Source of the DNA: Acetobacter sp.
Lineage (GTDB): Bacteria; Pseudomonadota; Alphaproteobacteria; Acetobacterales; Acetobacteraceae
Assembly (NCBI RefSeq): GCF_022483985.1
Contig: NZ_JAKVME010000003.1
Location: 85,001 to 149,000 of the forward strand
DNA: 64,000 nt
Direction of reading: 5' to 3'
Shown: positions 34,889 to 44,081 of the stretch, piece after piece
How positions within the stretch are numbered: the stretch's first letter is position 1
Layout: every line of letters starts with the position of its first letter
The notes under the pieces: generated by a model
Told to the model about the DNA's origin: nothing
Databases searched by the model: none
Seen by the model: the letters and a program-made list of their open reading frames with translations, nothing else
Position numbers and translations under genes: made by a program

Positions 34889-35236
34889 ATGGAACGCTTT
34901 GTGCTGACAGACGCCCAATGGGCGCTGATTGAACCCCATTGCCTTGGCAAGCCTGCTGATCCTGGACGGAGCGGTCGGAACAACCGTCTTTTCATGGAAG
35001 CGGTGCTGTGGATTGTCCGAACGGGAAGTCCGTGGCGTGATCTGCCAGCCCTGTTTGGCAACTGGAGCACGGCCTTTCGTCGCTTCAGCGACTGGCGCGA
35101 TGCCGATGTTTTCAAACGGATTTTCGATGCCCTTTCCGGTGATCCAGACATGGAATACGCCATGGTCGATGCAACGATCGTAAAGGTTCATCGTCATGGC
35201 CAGGGCGCAAAAGGGGGACTCAGAGCCAGGCCATAG
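34889..35236 (+). CDS. IS5-family transposase, first reading frame
   Basis: 115 residues. MERFVLTDAQWALIEPHCLG, then RTGSPWRDLPALFGNW and the DATIVKVHRHGQGAKGG region that holds the first catalytic Asp (VDATIV) are typical IS427-group features. The frame ends at 35236. A -1 slip at the AAAAGGGGG run would continue as TQSQAIGRSKGG, the conserved next segment. Confidence 0.88.
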   Translation: MERFVLTDAQWALIEPHCLGKPADPGRSGRNNRLFMEAVLWIVRTGSPWRDLPALFGNWSTAFRRFSDWRDADVFKRIFDALSGDPDMEYAMVDATIVKVHRHGQGAKGGLRARP

Positions 35237-35253
35237 GCCGCTCGAAAGGCGGC

Positions 35254-35640
35254 ATGACGACGAAGATTCTCGCGCTGACGGATGCCTTGGGCAATCTCGT
35301 GCGTTTCCGTCTGATGCCCGGACAGCGTTTTGACAGCGTGGAAGCGCCACCGTTGATTGACGGCCTCGAGTTCGACGCCTTCATCGCCGACAAGGCATTC
35401 GACAGCAACGCCATCATTGCCGAACTGAATGAAAGGGGCGCAACAGTCGTCATTTCCCAGCATCCGCGACGTTCAAAACCGCTGCCGCTGGATCGGGAAA
35501 TGTATAAATGGCGGCATTTGATCGAGAACTTCTTCTGCAAGCTCAAGGAATTCAAACGCATCGCAATGCGGGCCGACAAAACAGACAAAAGCTTCACCAC
35601 AATGATCTACCTCGCAGCAGCCATCATCCATTCACGGTGA
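35254..35640 (+). CDS. IS5-family transposase, second reading frame
   Basis: 128 residues from the first ATG, but the frame is open from before the shift site, so the true product is a frameshift fusion with the first frame. DAFIADKAFDSN contains the second catalytic Asp and the RHLIENFFCKLKEFKRIA segment the catalytic Glu (DDE fold). Confidence 0.88.
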   Translation: MTTKILALTDALGNLVRFRLMPGQRFDSVEAPPLIDGLEFDAFIADKAFDSNAIIAELNERGATVVISQHPRRSKPLPLDREMYKWRHLIENFFCKLKEFKRIAMRADKTDKSFTTMIYLAAAIIHSR

Positions 35641-35677
35641 ATCCCCACAGACCTTAAAACGCTTAGAAATAAATTCT

Positions 35678-37159
35678 TTATTTCTTAAAACGGCTTTCTG
35701 ACCCTCCAAAAACCAAAGACAGCGGAAGCCCGACGCAAAAAGTGACGCAGACCCCGAGGGGAACCAGCCAGGGAAAGGCGATGCTGGCGCTTCGGGGATG
35801 AAAGCCGGTGATCAGCGCAGCCATGACCAGCACTGTGATCGCAAAAGCCACGATCGCCACATCTTCCGTCACCCCACGGAACAGAAGGCCGAGCAGAAAC
35901 GCTCCCAGCAGCGCACCATAGGAATAGCCCGCGATCTGGAAGCCGAACAGCAACACCGACTGGGCCGAGGCGGAAAACGCGCAGGCTGTGGCGATCAGCG
36001 CCAGCGCCCAGAAACCGGTGACGCACCATGTCGCGGCACGGCTTGCGGGCCGTGTCGTTCCGACCAGATCGGCGAAGGTCGATCCGGTCATGGCGTTCAG
36101 CGCCGAAGACAGCGAACCCATCGTGGCGCTGATGATCCCGGCCACGAGCAAACCGGAGAGACCGGCGGGCAGATCATTGACAATGAAACGGGGGAAAAGC
36201 TCGTCCGGCGATTTCAATCCCAATGCCGGAAGAGGGACGCCTCCGTGTCGCGCCCACAGGAACAGACCGACCAGAGACAGCAGGGCGAACAGGACCGTCA
36301 CCACAACGGCGCTGCCGACCATGGCGCGTTGCGCGTCACGGAGGGAACGGGCCGCGAGCGCGCGCTGCACCATAAGCTGGTCCGTTCCGTGCGAGGCCAT
36401 TGCAAGGACCGCCCCGCCAAGCAGCGCCGTCAGCGGCGCATACGGGCTCGTCAAAACCGGCGCATGTAACGCAAAGGGCAACAGATGGCCGGAGCTGGAA
36501 AGCAGTCCCACCTGTTCCGGCGTGAGATGCTGCCAGAGCAGAAAGGCGCAGAGCGCAGCCCCGAAACTGTAGAGCAGGAATTGCGCCGCATCTGACCACA
36601 CGACGGCACGCAACCCTCCGATGGCTGTGTAAAGCGCGGTCAGGCCGGTCAGACCCAGCAGAACCGCAAGCGGCGGCAGGGACAGGCCGCGTGCGGCGAG
36701 CAGGGCGCAGATGGGCAGTGTGGACGCAAACAGCCTCACAGCCTCCGCCAGCAGGCGCGTGACAAGGAACGTGACGGCGGCGAGTCGCTGCATCCGTCGC
36801 CCGAAACGAAGGGCGAGATACTGGTAGGCGCTGGCAAGATCGCCACGCATGTAGAGAGGCAACAGATAGCGTGCGACGACCATACGCCCCAGCAGATAGC
36901 CCCCACCGAGGCCAACAAACACCATTCCCTGCGCGTAGGCGATGCCGGGAACGCTGATGACCGTCAGTGTCGAGGTTTCCGTCGCGACAATGGACAGGCA
37001 GATGGCCCAGGCTGGCAGGCTGCGATGCGCGTCCAGCAGATCTTCCGGCGAACGGGCTTTCTTGCGTCCCCACGGCACGGCCCCGGACAGAGCGAGCGAC
37101 CCTGTGGTGAGCGCGGCAAGCCAGAGGATAATGACGATCGGATCGAGCAGGCTGATCAT
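35678..37159 (-). CDS. Sodium:solute symporter family permease
   Basis: 493 residues from ATG 37159, with about 13 hydrophobic segments. The family pattern is visible: LDAHRSLPAWAICLSIVATETS in the first helices, GIAYAQGMVFVGLGGGYLLG next and TAIGGLRAVVWSDAAQ in the middle. Known: SSS transporters couple Na+ import to uptake of sugars, amino acids, carboxylates or nucleobases. The substrate is not readable. No clear ribosome site precedes 37159, and an in-frame start at 37243 is possible. It is divergent from the small gene at 37285. Confidence 0.85.
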   Translation of the reverse strand: MISLLDPIVIILWLAALTTGSLALSGAVPWGRKKARSPEDLLDAHRSLPAWAICLSIVATETSTLTVISVPGIAYAQGMVFVGLGGGYLLGRMVVARYLLPLYMRGDLASAYQYLALRFGRRMQRLAAVTFLVTRLLAEAVRLFASTLPICALLAARGLSLPPLAVLLGLTGLTALYTAIGGLRAVVWSDAAQFLLYSFGAALCAFLLWQHLTPEQVGLLSSSGHLLPFALHAPVLTSPYAPLTALLGGAVLAMASHGTDQLMVQRALAARSLRDAQRAMVGSAVVVTVLFALLSLVGLFLWARHGGVPLPALGLKSPDELFPRFIVNDLPAGLSGLLVAGIISATMGSLSSALNAMTGSTFADLVGTTRPASRAATWCVTGFWALALIATACAFSASAQSVLLFGFQIAGYSYGALLGAFLLGLLFRGVTEDVAIVAFAITVLVMAALITGFHPRSASIAFPWLVPLGVCVTFCVGLPLSLVFGGSESRFKK

Positions 37160-37284
37160 GGAGAAATGGCAGTGGGCAGGAAAGGCACGGCGGTCTCTGA
37201 ATGGCTGTGATGAGAATGTGGAGCGTGATCGTAACGAAAGCAAACAGATTGCATGGAGAGGGCTGATGGGCTAGCGGCTGAAAG

Positions 37285-37590
37285 ATGAAGCGCGCCCTCC
37301 TTTCCGTTCCTGTCCCCGGCATGCCGCAACGTCCCGGAAAACGGGGCTGGAAAGTCGGTGTCCTCCTCTGTCTGCTCGTTATTTACGCCGCCGGACTCTT
37401 TTACATGACGCGCCCCGGCAAGATCATGGTGCCGCCCATCGTCCAGCGGATATCCATCAGAATCCTGCCATGGCGGATGGTGATTCCGAATGTCCCGCTT
37501 CCGGCTCCTGTTCTTGAGTCCCTCCCTGTAGTGCGGATTCCCCCTCCACATCTGCCTGACGGAAGAACTGTCCAGAGAAACAGACACTGA
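37285..37590 (+). CDS. Small putative membrane-anchored protein
   Basis: 101 residues with one hydrophobic helix (VGVLLCLLVIYAAGLFYM, about residues 24-41) and a Pro-rich C-terminal part. Not recognised. It lies 80 bp before the hydrolase gene. No strong coding support beyond an open frame and plausible composition. Confidence 0.4.
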   Translation: MKRALLSVPVPGMPQRPGKRGWKVGVLLCLLVIYAAGLFYMTRPGKIMVPPIVQRISIRILPWRMVIPNVPLPAPVLESLPVVRIPPPHLPDGRTVQRNRH

Positions 37591-37671
37591 TCCGTGATCA
37601 TGCCAACTGTTATCTTTTTTTATATTTTTATCTATAAGGAGTGAGGTAGGCTATTGTTCCCGGGTGCGTAA

Positions 37672-39003
37672 ATGGACGACCAGATTATTTTCGACAGCGA
37701 TGATATTGTTGTCCATTTTCACAAGGGCAGTTCAGACTTTCTTGTCATTACGTTTATCGGTATCGGTCACGAGGAAAGCGCCTCAACCCTTTACTTCGGA
37801 AAACCTGTTTTCCAGAAGTATGATATTTCATGCATCGGCATCACAACCAGACAGCGCAACTGGTATTACTCCCCCAACATGCACAAGGCGCTGGAAGTCA
37901 TCTGGCGCTACTCCGCAGGATACAGAAAGACAATCGCCATCGGCCTGTCCGCCGGAGCCTACGCCGCCATCAAATATTCAATGGTGCTCAAGACCGACGT
38001 CACGATAGCCCTTGCGCCCCAGCTTTCCATCGATGACAGGGAGACGGGTGTTATCCCTGAATGGGCGGCGCTGTGCACATCGTCAATGCGTGGCATGGGG
38101 ATCAAGCGGGAGGATATCAGCGGCGATATCTTCATTCTCCATGACCGACATCACAAGGACGACCGGCAGGCGGCTGAGACCATTCTCAGCTATACGCTTG
38201 GTCGTTCGGACGTTGTGGTCGCGCTCGTCAACATCCCGAGCGCGGGCCATATTGTCTATGAGAGCCTCAAGGGCAGCAAAAACCTGATGGCGCTGATCGA
38301 GACGGCCAGTTCCACTCTCCCCGTGCGGGAACGTCAGGCCCTGCTGGCGCAACAGACACGCGCCTTCCGCCGCGAGAACGCCGTCAATGTCTACAACCGT
38401 ATTCGGGCCGGGTTTGAACGGCATCCGCTGCTGACATGGCAACTGCTTGCCAGCAGGCGTTTTGCGGATGTGCGGAAAATTGACGACATCCTGAATGACG
38501 AAACGGTATTTTACAGGCTCGCGGCCATTCTGAACAACCGGGGATACACCCATCAGGCGCGGACCCTGCTCAGAGCGATGATCTGCTACCATACGACCGA
38601 AGATTTTCGTCTGTATTCCCTGAAGGATGAGCCGTTTATCGAAGGCCGTCCCGTCTTTCTGGACCATCGGGGACGAACACTTGGATATTCACTGAAACGG
38701 CGGCAGTTCACGAGTTCGAACATCGTCTGGATGGAAGGCGATGCCGTGCCTGTCAGCTCCATTGAATATGATGGGATCGTCTATCCGACAGTCTCCTACC
38801 TTGGGAAAAACTTTTTCCCTGAAAAACAGGAGGGCTGGATTTCGCTGGCAGCGACACCGGGCAACCTGTCTGTGGTGAAACAGGGCAAATGCAGCGGTAT
38901 CCGTGCGGAAGACGGAACCTTCGTTTCGATCGTGGGGGATTTCGTTTCGGGATGGACACGGGAATGTCTGAGTTACGAGACTTTTTCCGGGATACTGCTG
39001 TAA
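37672..39003 (+). CDS. Alpha/beta-hydrolase-like protein of unknown substrate
   Basis: 443 residues. The first 210 look like an alpha/beta hydrolase: oxyanion strand FLVITFIGIG, nucleophile elbow GLSAGAYAA with Ser93, an acidic residue in LHDRHHKDD (158-164) and His193 in SAGHIVYES. The remaining 230 residues (helical, then a beta-rich end WISLAATPGNLS) are not recognised. No signal peptide. It lies 173 bp before a glycosyltransferase and an O-antigen-ligase-like gene, so it may act in surface-polysaccharide metabolism, for instance as a deacylase. Confidence 0.6.
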   Translation: MDDQIIFDSDDIVVHFHKGSSDFLVITFIGIGHEESASTLYFGKPVFQKYDISCIGITTRQRNWYYSPNMHKALEVIWRYSAGYRKTIAIGLSAGAYAAIKYSMVLKTDVTIALAPQLSIDDRETGVIPEWAALCTSSMRGMGIKREDISGDIFILHDRHHKDDRQAAETILSYTLGRSDVVVALVNIPSAGHIVYESLKGSKNLMALIETASSTLPVRERQALLAQQTRAFRRENAVNVYNRIRAGFERHPLLTWQLLASRRFADVRKIDDILNDETVFYRLAAILNNRGYTHQARTLLRAMICYHTTEDFRLYSLKDEPFIEGRPVFLDHRGRTLGYSLKRRQFTSSNIVWMEGDAVPVSSIEYDGIVYPTVSYLGKNFFPEKQEGWISLAATPGNLSVVKQGKCSGIRAEDGTFVSIVGDFVSGWTRECLSYETFSGILL

Positions 39004-39176
39004 TCGACGCATCGCGGAGGCCGTACGACCGTCCCCGCTGCCTGCAATGTCCGCCGCTGTAGAGCGTCAGCCGACAAAAGATCTGCCGACTGTATGGCGT
39101 CTGACAAAACCCTGCCATAATCTGTCCGTTATTACGGGTTTCAGGAGCCCTGACAGACAAGGCAGTATTTCAAGGC

Positions 39177-40223
39177 ATGCACAAGCCCTCTCTCACCATT
39201 GTTCATGTCGGTCCGTTCATGACCGGCCTGCGTGTGGGACCGAAGCACTCCGTCCAGATCAAGCTGTCCAACGGCCTCATCAGACAGGGCCACCTCGTGC
39301 TGAATTTCGCCGATCGCGATGTCGCAAGAGCCTCGTCTTTTTTCGGAAGCCGCAAGTTCGGACGCCGGGCGGTCAACAAGGCGCTCATAGCATTCTGCCG
39401 TCAGCACAGCCCTGATATTCTGTTGATGGGACACGCGGATATGATTGATGCCGGGACGGTCGCCGCCGTGCGAGCTATCGTCCCCAACGTGCGAATTGCC
39501 CAGTGGAACGTGGACCCGCTGTTCGAGCCGGACAATGTGCGGCGCATCCGCGGCAAGCTCGGGGTTGTGGATAAAACCTTCATTTCAACGGCGGGAGAAC
39601 CGCTTGAGCAGATGCGTGACAGCGGTCACGCCATGAGCTTTCTCCCAAATCCGGTCGATTTTTCCATTGAAACCGGCCGTGCGGATCTGGCCCGCACTCT
39701 GCCCAACGACCTGTTTTACGCCTGCGGACATCCCTCCCGCCCTCTACGCGAAATCTGTGATCGCGAATGGGATATGGATGAATTCATCAGACTTGTCGGC
39801 GCACGTCTGCCATCTCTTCGCATGGCTCTGGGTGGCATTGAGGGACGACCCCATTTTTCAGGCGCCGGATATCAGCGGGTTCTGGAAACCAGCGCCATAG
39901 GGCTGAACATTTCCAGACGTGCCGATTACCCTCTCTATACATCCGACCGCATCGCGCATCTTGCGGGAAACGGCTGTGTCGTGGCGATTGAGCGGGCGAC
40001 GGGTTACACGGATTACTTCTCTGAAGAGGAAATGCTGTTCTTTTCAGAGATCGATGAACTGATCGAAAAACTCGCCCGCCTCACCGCCGATCCTGAAGAG
40101 CGCATGCGGATCGGCTCAGCCGGTCGCGCCCGTTATGCCGCACGCTTCAACGAGCAGGCCGTAGCCAAGTTCATGATCGACGTGATCATGGATGAGTGCG
40201 CACCGGAAGCGATGCCCTGGTGA
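39177..40223 (+). CDS. Glycosyltransferase (GT-B fold, CgeB/DUF3880-like)
   Basis: 348 residues. TIVHVGPFMTGLRVGPKHSV opens a GT-B N-terminal domain. The C-terminal domain has SFLPNPVD, the acceptor/donor loop LNISRRADYPLYTSDRIAHL and GNGCVVAIERATGYTDYF, the pattern of CgeB-type spore-coat and surface glycosyltransferases. It overlaps the next gene by 4 bp if the GTG start there is used. Inference: adds a sugar to a cell-surface glycan. Confidence 0.8.
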   Translation: MHKPSLTIVHVGPFMTGLRVGPKHSVQIKLSNGLIRQGHLVLNFADRDVARASSFFGSRKFGRRAVNKALIAFCRQHSPDILLMGHADMIDAGTVAAVRAIVPNVRIAQWNVDPLFEPDNVRRIRGKLGVVDKTFISTAGEPLEQMRDSGHAMSFLPNPVDFSIETGRADLARTLPNDLFYACGHPSRPLREICDREWDMDEFIRLVGARLPSLRMALGGIEGRPHFSGAGYQRVLETSAIGLNISRRADYPLYTSDRIAHLAGNGCVVAIERATGYTDYFSEEEMLFFSEIDELIEKLARLTADPEERMRIGSAGRARYAARFNEQAVAKFMIDVIMDECAPEAMPW

Positions 40224-41446
40224 GAACAATGCTCGCCCCGCCCCGTCTTCTGGCGCAACTGTGGCGCACAGACCGCCGGACGCTCCTGCATGAGCTGATG
40301 CTTTTCTTTGTCGGCTCAGGCTTCATTCTTCCCAATGAGCCTGTCTGGTCAGATGTTTTCTATATCGGGATTATGCCGCTTTTCATCTATGCCGTCTGCA
40401 GAAAGGATTTTGACGTCCGTTTGAAATCCTGCCCGGCTCCGCTTCTTGCCGCAGCCGGGATCATGGCGTCCTTCTGCATCAGCATCGTGCTGAATATGAC
40501 GACACTCTCGCAGACAGGCCCGGCTGCTTTCTGGATGTGGAATATCCTCTGCACGTCCATCTTCGTTTTTCTGCTGACCGACGCCTTTACGAAACAGGCT
40601 GATTACCGTGACCGTCTCATCCGGCTGATGATCAGCGCGGGCATGATCAATATCCTGATCGCCGTGCCTCTGCGCCTCGTGTTTCAGCCGCCGCCCTGGG
40701 AAGGTGACATTCTGAGAATGCAGGGATGGGGGCTGACCCGGCATCCCATTCTGGGAGCCGTCATCATGGGCAGCATCCTGCTGATGGCGCTGTCCCGAGC
40801 TCTTTCCCGCCATAAATGGTATGACTGGGCTGCAACTCTACTGGCGCTGGCTTTTATTCTCCTGACAGGAAGCCGGGGACCGTTAATCGGCATTCTTCTG
40901 GCCATGCCGGTTCTTGCCGGCATGAAGTATCCGAAAACAATACTGACTGCCCTGCCCATCCTTGCGATCATTATGATGATCGGACTCCGGGCGGATGTCG
41001 GCGTTTTCCATCTCGTGCAGGAACAGATCGGCCGAGGGGATTCGCATCGGCTTATGCTGTGGTCTCTTTCCTGGCACGACATCTGCCAGATGCCTGTTTT
41101 CGGTCATGGCCCGGCCTGGAAATTCAGCAATCCCGGGGAACCTTTTCCACACAACCTGCTTCTTTCCACCTGGCTGTACGCCGGCGCCGTCGGGGTCGTC
41201 TCTCTGCTGGTTTATCTGGGCTGCGTGTGCAGAAGCCTGTTTTCATCCTCTGCACACACAGCCCGCCCCCTGAGCATCGCCATCCTGCTCCATACGGTAG
41301 TCAGTTCGATGACGGATTTCGCGCAGGTTGTGAAAGGACCGGCGCCCATGTGGTACATGTTCTGGCTGGCAACGCTCTTCGCCGCGCAGATCAGCCCGCA
41401 ACCGAAACAGCCGATGAAAAAAGCGCCACTTCCCTCTTCTGCCTGA
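40220..41446 (+). CDS. O-antigen ligase / polymerase-like membrane protein
   Basis: About 408 residues from GTG 40220 (GTGA overlap with the glycosyltransferase stop; ATG 40196 and ATG 40229 are alternatives). About ten hydrophobic segments and a large periplasmic loop with RHPILGAVI, LLTGSRGPLIGIL and GHGPAWKFSNPGEPFPHNLLL are the Wzy/WaaL family pattern. Known: these inner-membrane enzymes ligate or polymerise undecaprenyl-linked glycans. Inference: works with the preceding glycosyltransferase on a surface polysaccharide. Confidence 0.82.
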   Translation: MRTMLAPPRLLAQLWRTDRRTLLHELMLFFVGSGFILPNEPVWSDVFYIGIMPLFIYAVCRKDFDVRLKSCPAPLLAAAGIMASFCISIVLNMTTLSQTGPAAFWMWNILCTSIFVFLLTDAFTKQADYRDRLIRLMISAGMINILIAVPLRLVFQPPPWEGDILRMQGWGLTRHPILGAVIMGSILLMALSRALSRHKWYDWAATLLALAFILLTGSRGPLIGILLAMPVLAGMKYPKTILTALPILAIIMMIGLRADVGVFHLVQEQIGRGDSHRLMLWSLSWHDICQMPVFGHGPAWKFSNPGEPFPHNLLLSTWLYAGAVGVVSLLVYLGCVCRSLFSSSAHTARPLSIAILLHTVVSSMTDFAQVVKGPAPMWYMFWLATLFAAQISPQPKQPMKKAPLPSSA

Positions 41447-41803
41447 GGCGCTCTGGGGTACGTTCATGTGTGCGGCGGCAGCCCGGGTGCTTTGCAAGGT
41501 TTTACTCCATATCCGGAGCAAAATCCCTGATCCCGGTTTCTCCCGTGCCAGCTTTCCACCCCCTGCCCCGTCTGTGCCGATGCGGGTTACGGCATGCCGG
41601 GGGGCGCTCAGAGCCATGTCGCATGAAGAAAAACCCCGTTTTCCGTGCAACAGGGAGCTGATATTACCCCGGCGGGGCTTGCGTTTCGGAAGCGGCTGGC
41701 TCATCTCCTGAAAGAGATACAGGACTTAAAAAGTCCCCTTTAATGGCCGGGACGCTTTGACTGGCAGAATCAGCGCACTAGTGCGTCTGAAGGAGAGTTT
41801 GTC
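41447..41803. other. Intergenic stretch before the NifU-like gene
   Basis: 357 bp. No gene with a ribosome site is visible; open frames here have biased composition and no recognisable product. The promoter of the downstream gene probably lies near its right end; AAGGAGA precedes the ATG at 41804. Confidence 0.5.
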
Positions 41804-42367
41804 ATGTTTATCGAAACCGAAGGGACGCCCAATCCCAACACGCTGAAATTCCTGCCCGGCCGCGACGTGACGGGCGAGGCCGGAACCATCGACTTCATCG
41901 ATGCGGATGCTGTTGCCGGGCGGTCCCTGCTGGCGGAAGCCCTGTTCGAATTGCCGGGCGTCTCGCGGGTGTTCATGGGATCTGACTTTGTTTCCGTGAC
42001 CAAGGCGGATTCCGAGGACTGGTCCGAACTCAAGCCGCAGATTCTCTCCGCGCTGGTAGACCACTTCGTCTCCGGTCGCCCGACCGTCGAAGCAGGCGCC
42101 GCATCGGTTGAAGATCCCGTGACACCCGGCGATGAAGAGATCGTCCAGCAGATCAAGGAACTTCTGGAGACGCGCGTCCGTCCGGCAGTCGCCAGCGACG
42201 GCGGTGACATCGTTTTCCGCGGATACCGGGAAGGGATTGTCCGTCTGAGCATGCAGGGCGCCTGCTCCGGCTGCCCGTCCTCAGGCGCAACGCTCAAACA
42301 CGGCGTCGAGAACATGCTACGGCATTACGTTCCGGAGATTGTCTCGGTCGAACAGGTTGTCGACTGA
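41804..42367 (+). CDS. NifU-like iron-sulfur carrier (NfuA type)
   Basis: 187 residues. The N-terminal Nfu_N domain begins MFIETEGTPNPNTLKFLPG. The C-terminal NifU domain has RPAVASDGGDI and the cluster-binding GACSGCPSS with Cys154 and Cys157. Known: such proteins bind a [4Fe-4S] cluster as a dimer and deliver it to targets. AAGGAGA lies just before the start. It stands alone. Confidence 0.92.
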   Translation: MFIETEGTPNPNTLKFLPGRDVTGEAGTIDFIDADAVAGRSLLAEALFELPGVSRVFMGSDFVSVTKADSEDWSELKPQILSALVDHFVSGRPTVEAGAASVEDPVTPGDEEIVQQIKELLETRVRPAVASDGGDIVFRGYREGIVRLSMQGACSGCPSSGATLKHGVENMLRHYVPEIVSVEQVVD

Positions 42368-42437
42368 ACATTTGCGGTTTCCTGATAAGGCAGAACGGTT
42401 CCCCGGGAACCGTTTTTTCGGCAACCTCATGGTCTCC

Positions 42438-42473
42438 GAAGATTTTTGAAAAAGCCTCACCAGAAACTGTCTT
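42438..42473. repeat. Dispersed intergenic hairpin repeat R1, copy 4 (degenerate)
   Basis: GAAGATTTTTGAAAAAGCCT followed by CACCAGAAACTGTCTT: recognisably the same unit as at 2498, 11431 and 31972 but with several changes that weaken the stem. It directly precedes an R2 repeat. Confidence 0.55.
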
Positions 42474-42516
42474 ATACAAACCCGGGAAAAGATTGACTCT
42501 TGTGAGGACGTTTTCC

Positions 42517-42620
42517 GGGGCGTTGCTCCGAACCCCACCAAAGGCCATTGGCCTTCGGAAACCGAGTTTATTATCAATAAATCGGGGCGCAGGGGCCTAC
42601 GGTCCCTGCCGGGTGCGAGT
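42517..42620. repeat. Dispersed intergenic repeat R2, copy 1
   Basis: About 100 bp: GGGGCGTTGCTCCGAACCCC, then CCAAAGGCCATTGGCCTTCG, GAAACCGAGTTTATTATCAA, GGGGCCTACGGTCCCTGCCG and GGTGCGAG. Each block is near palindromic. Similar units lie at 43880 and 63307. No coding potential. Confidence 0.75.
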
Positions 42621-42775
42621 GGAGCCCATGTTGAGCTTTCACTGTGTCACTGTCAAAGCGGGTTGGTATCAGACGGTCAGCATGACTGGCTGACCTTTGC
42701 AGAGGTTGATGCCGGTCCCACACCGCACCGGCCCCGGCAAGAGGGATCAGCCCCCGCCCAAGGTGACAAAAGAAA

Positions 42776-42810
42776 AGAGCGTGTCTTCCCTTGCCGTGAA
42801 GACACGCTCT
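42776..42810. terminator. Bidirectional terminator before the aldo/keto reductase 3' end
   Basis: Perfect 13-bp arms AGAGCGTGTCTTC and GAAGACACGCTCT with a 9-base loop, A-rich on the left and T-rich on the right. It can end the minus-strand aldo/keto reductase transcript (stop at 42821) and transcription from the left. Confidence 0.85.
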
Positions 42811-42820
42811 TTTTCTGAGA

Positions 42821-43657
42821 TCAGAACTCTTCGTAAACGGCAGGGTCCTGCCCCTTTAACCGCCCATCCGGACGGGCCAGTGAAACGATGTTCTTCATAT
42901 CATCTTCGGTCAGGGAAAAATCAAAAATGGATTTGTTTTCCATCTGACGCTTGTGACTGGCCGCCTTGGGGATAGGAACACATCCCAGTTGGTGATGCCA
43001 GCGCAGGATAATCTGGGCGACCGACTTCCCGTGATGTGCAGCGATTTTTTCCAGAACAGGGTTCGTGAGAAGATCGTTGGCGCGCCCCAGAGGACTCCAT
43101 GACTGCGTCAGGATGCCATGCTTGCTGTTATAGGCCCGCATGTCTTCCTGCGGGAAATAGGGATGAAGCTCGATCTGGTTGATGCTCGGTAAAACCCCCG
43201 TCTCTTCCTTCAACCGGTCAATATGTTCGGGCAGGAAATTACAGACCGCGATGGATTTTATATAGCCGCGCTTTTGGGCTTCGATCAGCGCTTTCCAGGC
43301 CTCGACATACAGTCCCTGTTTCGGGTTGGGCCAGTGGATATAATAAAGGTCATAGTAGTCGAGCTGGGCGCGATAGAGAGACTCTTCAATCGTCGCAATC
43401 GCCTCGTCAAATTTATGGTGGCGTCCGGGTAGTTTGGAAGCAATGCGCAGATGGTCGCGCTTGCGCCCACTTTCACGAACAGCTTTCCCGACCGCACCCT
43501 CGTTTTCATAATTGAAGGCGCTATCGAGGGCGTGGTACCCCGCCTCAATGGCGCTTTTCATGCCATCGACACCGGCTTTGCCATTCATCTTATACGTGCC
43601 GAATGTCAGAGCCGGAAACGACAGTCCGTCATTCAATGTAAGATCGGGGATATGCAT
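42821..43657 (-). CDS. Aldo/keto reductase
   Basis: 278 residues from ATG 43657, with GGGAGA upstream. The catalytic tetrad is present: Asp45 and Tyr50 (ALDSAFNYENE), Lys75 (ASKLPGR) and His108 (YYIHWPNP). NADPH site residues IPKAASHKRQMEN lie near the C-terminus. Typical length for the 2,5-diketo-gluconate reductase-like branch. In acetic acid bacteria this branch includes gluconate and ketogluconate reductases, but the substrate cannot be assigned. It stands as a single-gene unit. Confidence 0.92.
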   Translation of the reverse strand: MHIPDLTLNDGLSFPALTFGTYKMNGKAGVDGMKSAIEAGYHALDSAFNYENEGAVGKAVRESGRKRDHLRIASKLPGRHHKFDEAIATIEESLYRAQLDYYDLYYIHWPNPKQGLYVEAWKALIEAQKRGYIKSIAVCNFLPEHIDRLKEETGVLPSINQIELHPYFPQEDMRAYNSKHGILTQSWSPLGRANDLLTNPVLEKIAAHHGKSVAQIILRWHHQLGCVPIPKAASHKRQMENKSIFDFSLTEDDMKNIVSLARPDGRLKGQDPAVYEEF

Positions 43658-44081
43658 GGTGATCTCCCAAATGATTATTGATTGCCTGCATGTCTGATAC
43701 GACATCAAGTCCGGCCACATTGCCGGATATGCCCGGTTTGTTACGGACGCAGGCACATTCATGTGGCAGCGTTGCGCTGTTTATCACGATAAAAATATAA
43801 CCGGCGACTGGCAATGAAGTTTCAGGACGACATGATGCCAGCGGTCCTGCTGCCCGATCTTTGTGCCGGGAAAGATTTGCGGGGTGCAGCCTCACACACC
43901 GCCAAAGGCCCGCCTTTGGAAACCGTTTACTATCAATCGGGGTGAAGGGGCCTGCGGTCTCTTCCGGGTGCGGGCAACGCCCGCATCCCCGCAAAGATCA
44001 GTCAGGGATGCCGATCGTGTGAACACCCGGTTTCCCGGGGAGACACTGAAGCAGGTCTCCCCTGACAGACAGCCGCCGGTC
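43658..44081. other. Intergenic stretch with an R2 repeat
   Basis: 424 bp between the aldo/keto reductase start and the nuoM stop. It holds the reductase promoter region and R2 copy 2 (43880-43980). No gene seen. Confidence 0.55.
43880..43980. repeat. Dispersed intergenic repeat R2, copy 2
   Basis: CCGCCAAAGGCCCGCCTTTG, GAAACCGTTTACTATCAATC, then GGGGTGAAGGGGCCTGCGGT and CTCTTCCGGGTGCGGG. It aligns with copies at 42517 and 63307 in block order. Confidence 0.75.

Larger units (their letters stand above)
34841..35654 (+). mobile_element. IS5-family insertion sequence (IS427-like group), 814 bp
   Basis: 18-bp perfect terminal inverted repeats: AGGTCTGTGGGGATTCAC at 34841-34858 and its complement at 35637-35654, flanked by TA on both sides as target duplication. 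The transposase is in two frames with a candidate -1 frameshift site AAAAGGGGG near 35210. Confidence 0.88.

Noticed and set aside
41466-41711. 81-residue open frame after the O-antigen-ligase-like gene
   Set aside because: No ribosome site and composition like non-coding DNA in this genome.
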